From contig JADHZB010001733.1 in assembly GCA_015657535.1 (NCBI GenBank), forward strand, positions 1-21,227: a stretch of 21,227 nt of DNA, in the 5' to 3' direction. Under the pieces are notes generated by a model. It was not told the DNA's origin, did not search any database, and saw nothing but the letters and a program-made list of their open reading frames with translations. The stretch is from Nephromyces sp. MM_2019 (Eukaryota; Apicomplexa; Aconoidasida; Nephromycida). Position 1 is the stretch's first letter. Each line of letters opens with the position of its first letter. Of the stretch, positions 18,903-21,227 are shown piece after piece. The translations under genes and the position numbers were made by a program.

Positions 18903-19568
18903 GTTCTTAATATAAGCGGAAAACAGCATCCTCAGTTTGACGATTTCTATCTTCGATTTCACCTCATGAAGAAGCTTCTCTTCTTTACGAACTGCCTCCC
19001 TCTTCTCCAGACATTTTAATATGAGAAGCTCCTTTTCTAAAGGTTAAATGTATGCTTTTATTGATGAAGACTGAAGTAGTTCTCAGCACACACAAAAACG
19101 CAGGTGATTCACAAAGCACACACACAGTGATAACCCACGGCTAGAGATCCGCACACACTCGCACACACATAACCCATGACTAGAGATTAATACACATACG
19201 TTTGAGAGCTAAAATTCAGAGTTGCACATACATAGAGATACAATCATGAGTAGGCATCCACATACATTTGCACATATACACTAACTCATGAGTAGACATT
19301 TACATACACATGCTTATGACAAAACATCCACAAACACGTACATAGACGCACATACACACACATTTTCCCACAAAGACACCCACTTTTTTTATCCTCTATG
19401 GCAGTCTAATAATTCATCATCAGCTTCCCTCTCTACTCACTAGAAATAGCGAAGCTTTAACCTCCCCCTTCCTCGCTCCTCACCACTCAAATCAATTTTC
19501 CTTGCCAATGCTAAGCGCTGGATAGTTCCGAGCAGCTTCTCCGATTGAGTGAAAGGGGATCCTTCCAT
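18903..19568 (-). CDS. Exons of an unknown protein with a charged coiled-coil segment
   Basis: Exon 19568-19441 starts at an ATG: MEGSPFTQSEKLLGTIQRLA, then RKIDLSGEERGRGRLKLRYF, with the consensus donor TA|GTGAGT (phase 2). Exon 19036-18903 follows ATTTAACCTTTAG and reads KELLILKCLEKREAVRKEEK, then LLHEVKSKIEIVKLRMLFSA, with donor AAC|GTACGC. Leu/Ile at heptad-like spacing with alternating Lys/Glu suggests a coiled coil of about 40 residues. Phase differs between the two exons (2 versus 1), so an intermediate exon whose length is 2 modulo 3 is missing, or they belong to two genes. The first exon may also start upstream at an acceptor. The 3' end is not resolved. No family is recognised. Confidence 0.45.
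19037..19440. repeat. CA-rich intron or spacer with diverged duplicates
   Basis: TAACCCACGGCTAGAGAT near 19132 recurs as TAACCCATGACTAGAGAT near 19171. Relatives containing ATGAGTAGGCAT and ATGAGTAGACAT recur near 19247 and 19287. The minus-strand sense is GTGT-rich. If the flanking exons are one gene, an undetected exon must lie here. Confidence 0.6.
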
Positions 19569-19666
19569 ACTCCACAGAGTAGAGCTTTTAGGGAAAACCC
19601 TTTTCCTCAAAATTCAGTGTGTGTGCAGGTGTCTTTGATAAAGTGTGTTGATATCACCTTGTGTGC
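19569..19666. promoter_or_regulatory. Possible bidirectional promoter between divergent start codons
   Basis: Only 98 bp separate the minus-strand ATG at 19568 from the plus-strand ATG at 19667. The interval contains GGGAAAACCCTTTTCCTC and short GTGTGTG runs. No TATA-like box is obvious. The claim depends on both start codons being correct. Confidence 0.3.
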
Positions 19667-20298
19667 ATGTGTGCAGCTGATTCATATCGCAAAAAAGCTA
19701 AAAATGTTGAAATAGTTGAGAGAAAATATTCATTTTATCACTTTTTTTTAACCTTCGAAAACCAGTAGTAAAATATGTGTCATATTAGCAGAGAAACTAA
19801 TGGCTAAGACATATCTTCAACTGAGTAGAGGGTGGTGCCCTATGTGTGTTAAGCATGTGTGTGTGTGTGTGTGAAGTGTGTGTGTGTCGCAGCGAAGTCA
19901 TGAGCAGCAGAATGGTACTCTGCGTTATTAGCCAAGCTAGTCTAGTGGGTATTGAGACTGTTTGTGTAATGGAGGAAGATGACCTCAAACAAGTCGATGA
20001 GTATGTGGGAGTTGACCAGGTTACGTGTGTAACAACTAGTTAGGCTGTATGTTATAATGGTGCTCCTTGTGTGTGCAATAACTAGTTAGTCTGCGTGTGT
20101 GTAATGACAGGCCCGCTTGTGTGTGTACTGAATTTCCAGCTAGCGTGTATAAATCTGTGTGTGTGAATCTTACTTGTTTTTTCGATTATGGGAGTGCGAA
20201 TAGTCGGGAAAACGCAAGTGCGCACATATTCTTGTGTGTGTGTGCAGGATAAACTTATTAAATCTTCACAGCCCAAGTATAGGAGATTAGATGCATGA
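19667..20298 (+). CDS. Unknown 91-residue protein, three exons
   Basis: Exon 19667-19764 starts MCAADSYRKKAKNVEIVERK and ends LTFEN, with donor CA|GTAGTA (phase 2). Exon 19893-20019 follows a GTGTGTGTCGCAG acceptor and reads EVMSSRMVLCVISQASLVGI, then MEEDDLKQVDEYVGVDQ, with donor CAG|GTTACG (phase 0). Exon 20248-20298 follows TGTGTGTGTGCAG and reads DKLIKSSQPKYRRLDA, then TGA. All junctions are in phase. A basic N-terminal region precedes a short hydrophobic stretch (VLCVISQASLVGI), an acidic segment and a basic tail. If the first donor is skipped, translation stops at TAG 19766-19768. Both introns are GTGT-rich on the sense strand. No family is recognised. Confidence 0.5.
20020..20110 (+). 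repeat. Duplicated AACTAGTTAG element within an intron
   Basis: GTGTGTAACAACTAGTTAGG near 20025 is repeated as GTGTGCAATAACTAGTTAGT near 20070, each followed by CTG. ACTAGT is itself palindromic. The duplicates lie in the second intron of the 91-residue protein gene. Confidence 0.7.
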
Positions 20299-20423
20299 GC
20301 TGACCCTAAACTAGTAGCACACACAACGGTGAAGGAAGCAATGGCGTCCTAACAAGGAATGCTATACGGAGAGCCACACACAAACACACACACCAGTACC
20401 ATGGCTAAGCTAACACACAACTA

Positions 20424-21123
20424 CTACACTATTACAGCCTTGAAAATCCACTGCTTTAGATAAAGATAACTTACAATATACGCACACACATCAGCAACAC
20501 ACAGTGGATATAAGCTAACATACATCGATTAGCAGTCTGCTCGCTTGCACACACAAGCTTTGGGATAGCTGGGGTTTTCTCTAGCAAACGGGAAATGAAG
20601 CTTCTTCACAAGACGCCTCTTAGCTACGGCCTTCAGTGTGTGTAGCATCAGGTGAAATCGCTACTTATCTACTTCGTGCTTGTGTGTATGCGTATATATG
20701 CTCATGTCTGCCGGTGTGCGCACCTGTAATGATACATGGGTGCTCGGTGTCTGCATATATGTGCCGCTGTACGCGAACATATAAAAGTGTGTGTTGGTGT
20801 ATGTGTGCGGATGCTAACAGTTGATGCATCTTCTCAACCGCATCGAAAACTGCTCCGAAAGCTGCTTACGTGTGTGCGTATGTGCGTGTTTGTGTGTGTT
20901 TCTGTGTGTTCACTAATCGCAACAATGCCAAAACTCCTAAGTAAACTTAGAGTTTACTAGCAATCCTCCTCATAAGTAGATACTACAGAATACTACTTTT
21001 GGCCTACAAAGAGAGATTCTCTCCTATTATAAGCCTCTTCTCCAGAGTTCTCTTTAAGATTGGTATGACCGGAGTAGACTAGAGAGTCACCATCCACACA
21101 CACAAAGATGTAACCACCGCCCT
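20424..21123 (-). CDS. Unknown protein, two 3' exons visible, possibly continuing past the right edge
   Basis: Exon from about 21123 to 20997 follows TCGTCTCCTCATTAG and reads GGGYIFVCVDGDSLVYSGHT, then NLKENSGEEAYNRRESLFVGQ, with donor AA|GTAGTA (phase 2). Exon 20469-20424 follows ATATTGTAAG and completes the codon in phase, reading YLYLKQWIFKAVIV, then TAG. If the first donor is not used, the protein ends at the TAG just beyond it. Upstream coding (NGAEVTEGVFPYFI, about 21210-21170) probably belongs to the same gene, so the 5' end may lie outside the window. The 527-nt intron also contains the plus-strand candidate at 20595. The function is unknown. Confidence 0.42.
20595..20960 (+). CDS. 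Possible small Leu/Lys-rich protein, three exons
   Basis: The ATG at 20595 (open upstream to an acceptor GTTTTCTCTAG at 20584) reads MKLLHKTPLSYGLQ to a GTGTGTAG donor after 20637. Exon 20821-20869 follows GATGCTAACAG and reads DASSQPHRKLLRKLLT, with a GTGTGTG donor. A final nine-nucleotide piece at 20951 (after AACTTAG) ends with TAG. Phases agree, helped by the flexible GT-repeat donors. It is nested in a predicted minus-strand intron. The function is unknown and the evidence weak. Confidence 0.25.
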
Positions 21124-21227
21124 CTAATGAGGAGACGAAGAAATCCCACACACAAGCACAAATGAAATAGGGAAATACGCCTTCAGTCACTTCAGCCCCA
21201 TTCGCATGTATATATACACATCACCTC

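Noticed and set aside
1..21227. Bacterial-style features, tRNA/rRNA genes, transposase or reverse transcriptase, telomere repeats
   Set aside because: No tRNA-like promoter boxes, rRNA blocks, recombinase or polymerase motifs or telomeric arrays were recognised on reading both strands. A covariance-model scan would be needed to exclude small RNAs.

Overview
Organism and evidence type. This is nuclear DNA of an intron-rich, probably single-celled eukaryote. Several genes become readable only after GT-AG splicing, and introns range from about 24 nt to over 1 kb. Introns and flanks are saturated with GTGT or CACA runs. One N (position 6620) suggests a draft assembly. I cannot name the species; an alga or other protist fits the compact small-exon genes. 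All gene models come from reading frames, splice-site quality and agreement of intron phase between neighbouring exons. None has transcript support.

Two genes belong to recognisable families. A mitochondrial carrier (SLC25 family) lies on the minus strand at 8378-4159. It has eight exons whose phases all agree, three Px[D]xx[K] repeats and an extra-long loop before helix 5. A low-molecular-weight protein tyrosine phosphatase lies on the plus strand at about 14573-16291, with the CLGNVCRS P-loop, a DPRM segment and the catalytic DPY motif.

Layout. 2-279: 3' end of a plus-strand gene. 1743-987: small minus-strand three-exon gene. 1744-4158: mostly TG/CA-rich repeats with a few short ORFs. 8378-4159: the carrier. 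8380-9569: G-rich on the plus strand, with a Pro-rich minus ORF. 9570-10418: six-exon plus-strand gene of unknown function. 13067-10415: many-exon minus-strand gene of unknown function, converging on the previous one so that the stop codons nearly or actually overlap. 13346-13905 or beyond: plus-strand gene starting MSSYAKR. 14582-14162: acidic minus-strand exons. 14573-16291: the phosphatase, followed by a 15-bp minisatellite. 16821-17448: small plus-strand gene. 18503-18016: small minus-strand gene. 19568-18903: minus-strand exons including a coiled coil. 19667-20298: three-exon plus-strand gene divergent from the previous one. 21123-20424: minus-strand exons.

Other signals. The palindrome GTGTACGTACAC or a close variant occurs seven times. 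GT-rich and CA-rich blocks alternate along the window. There are several mini-tandem arrays. The genes do not form an obvious pathway. The carrier would act in the mitochondrial inner membrane and the phosphatase in the cytosol or, if its N-terminal extension is real, possibly an organelle. I found no convincing new defence or mobile system. The best leads are the palindrome, the overlapping gene ends and the short-exon orphan genes.
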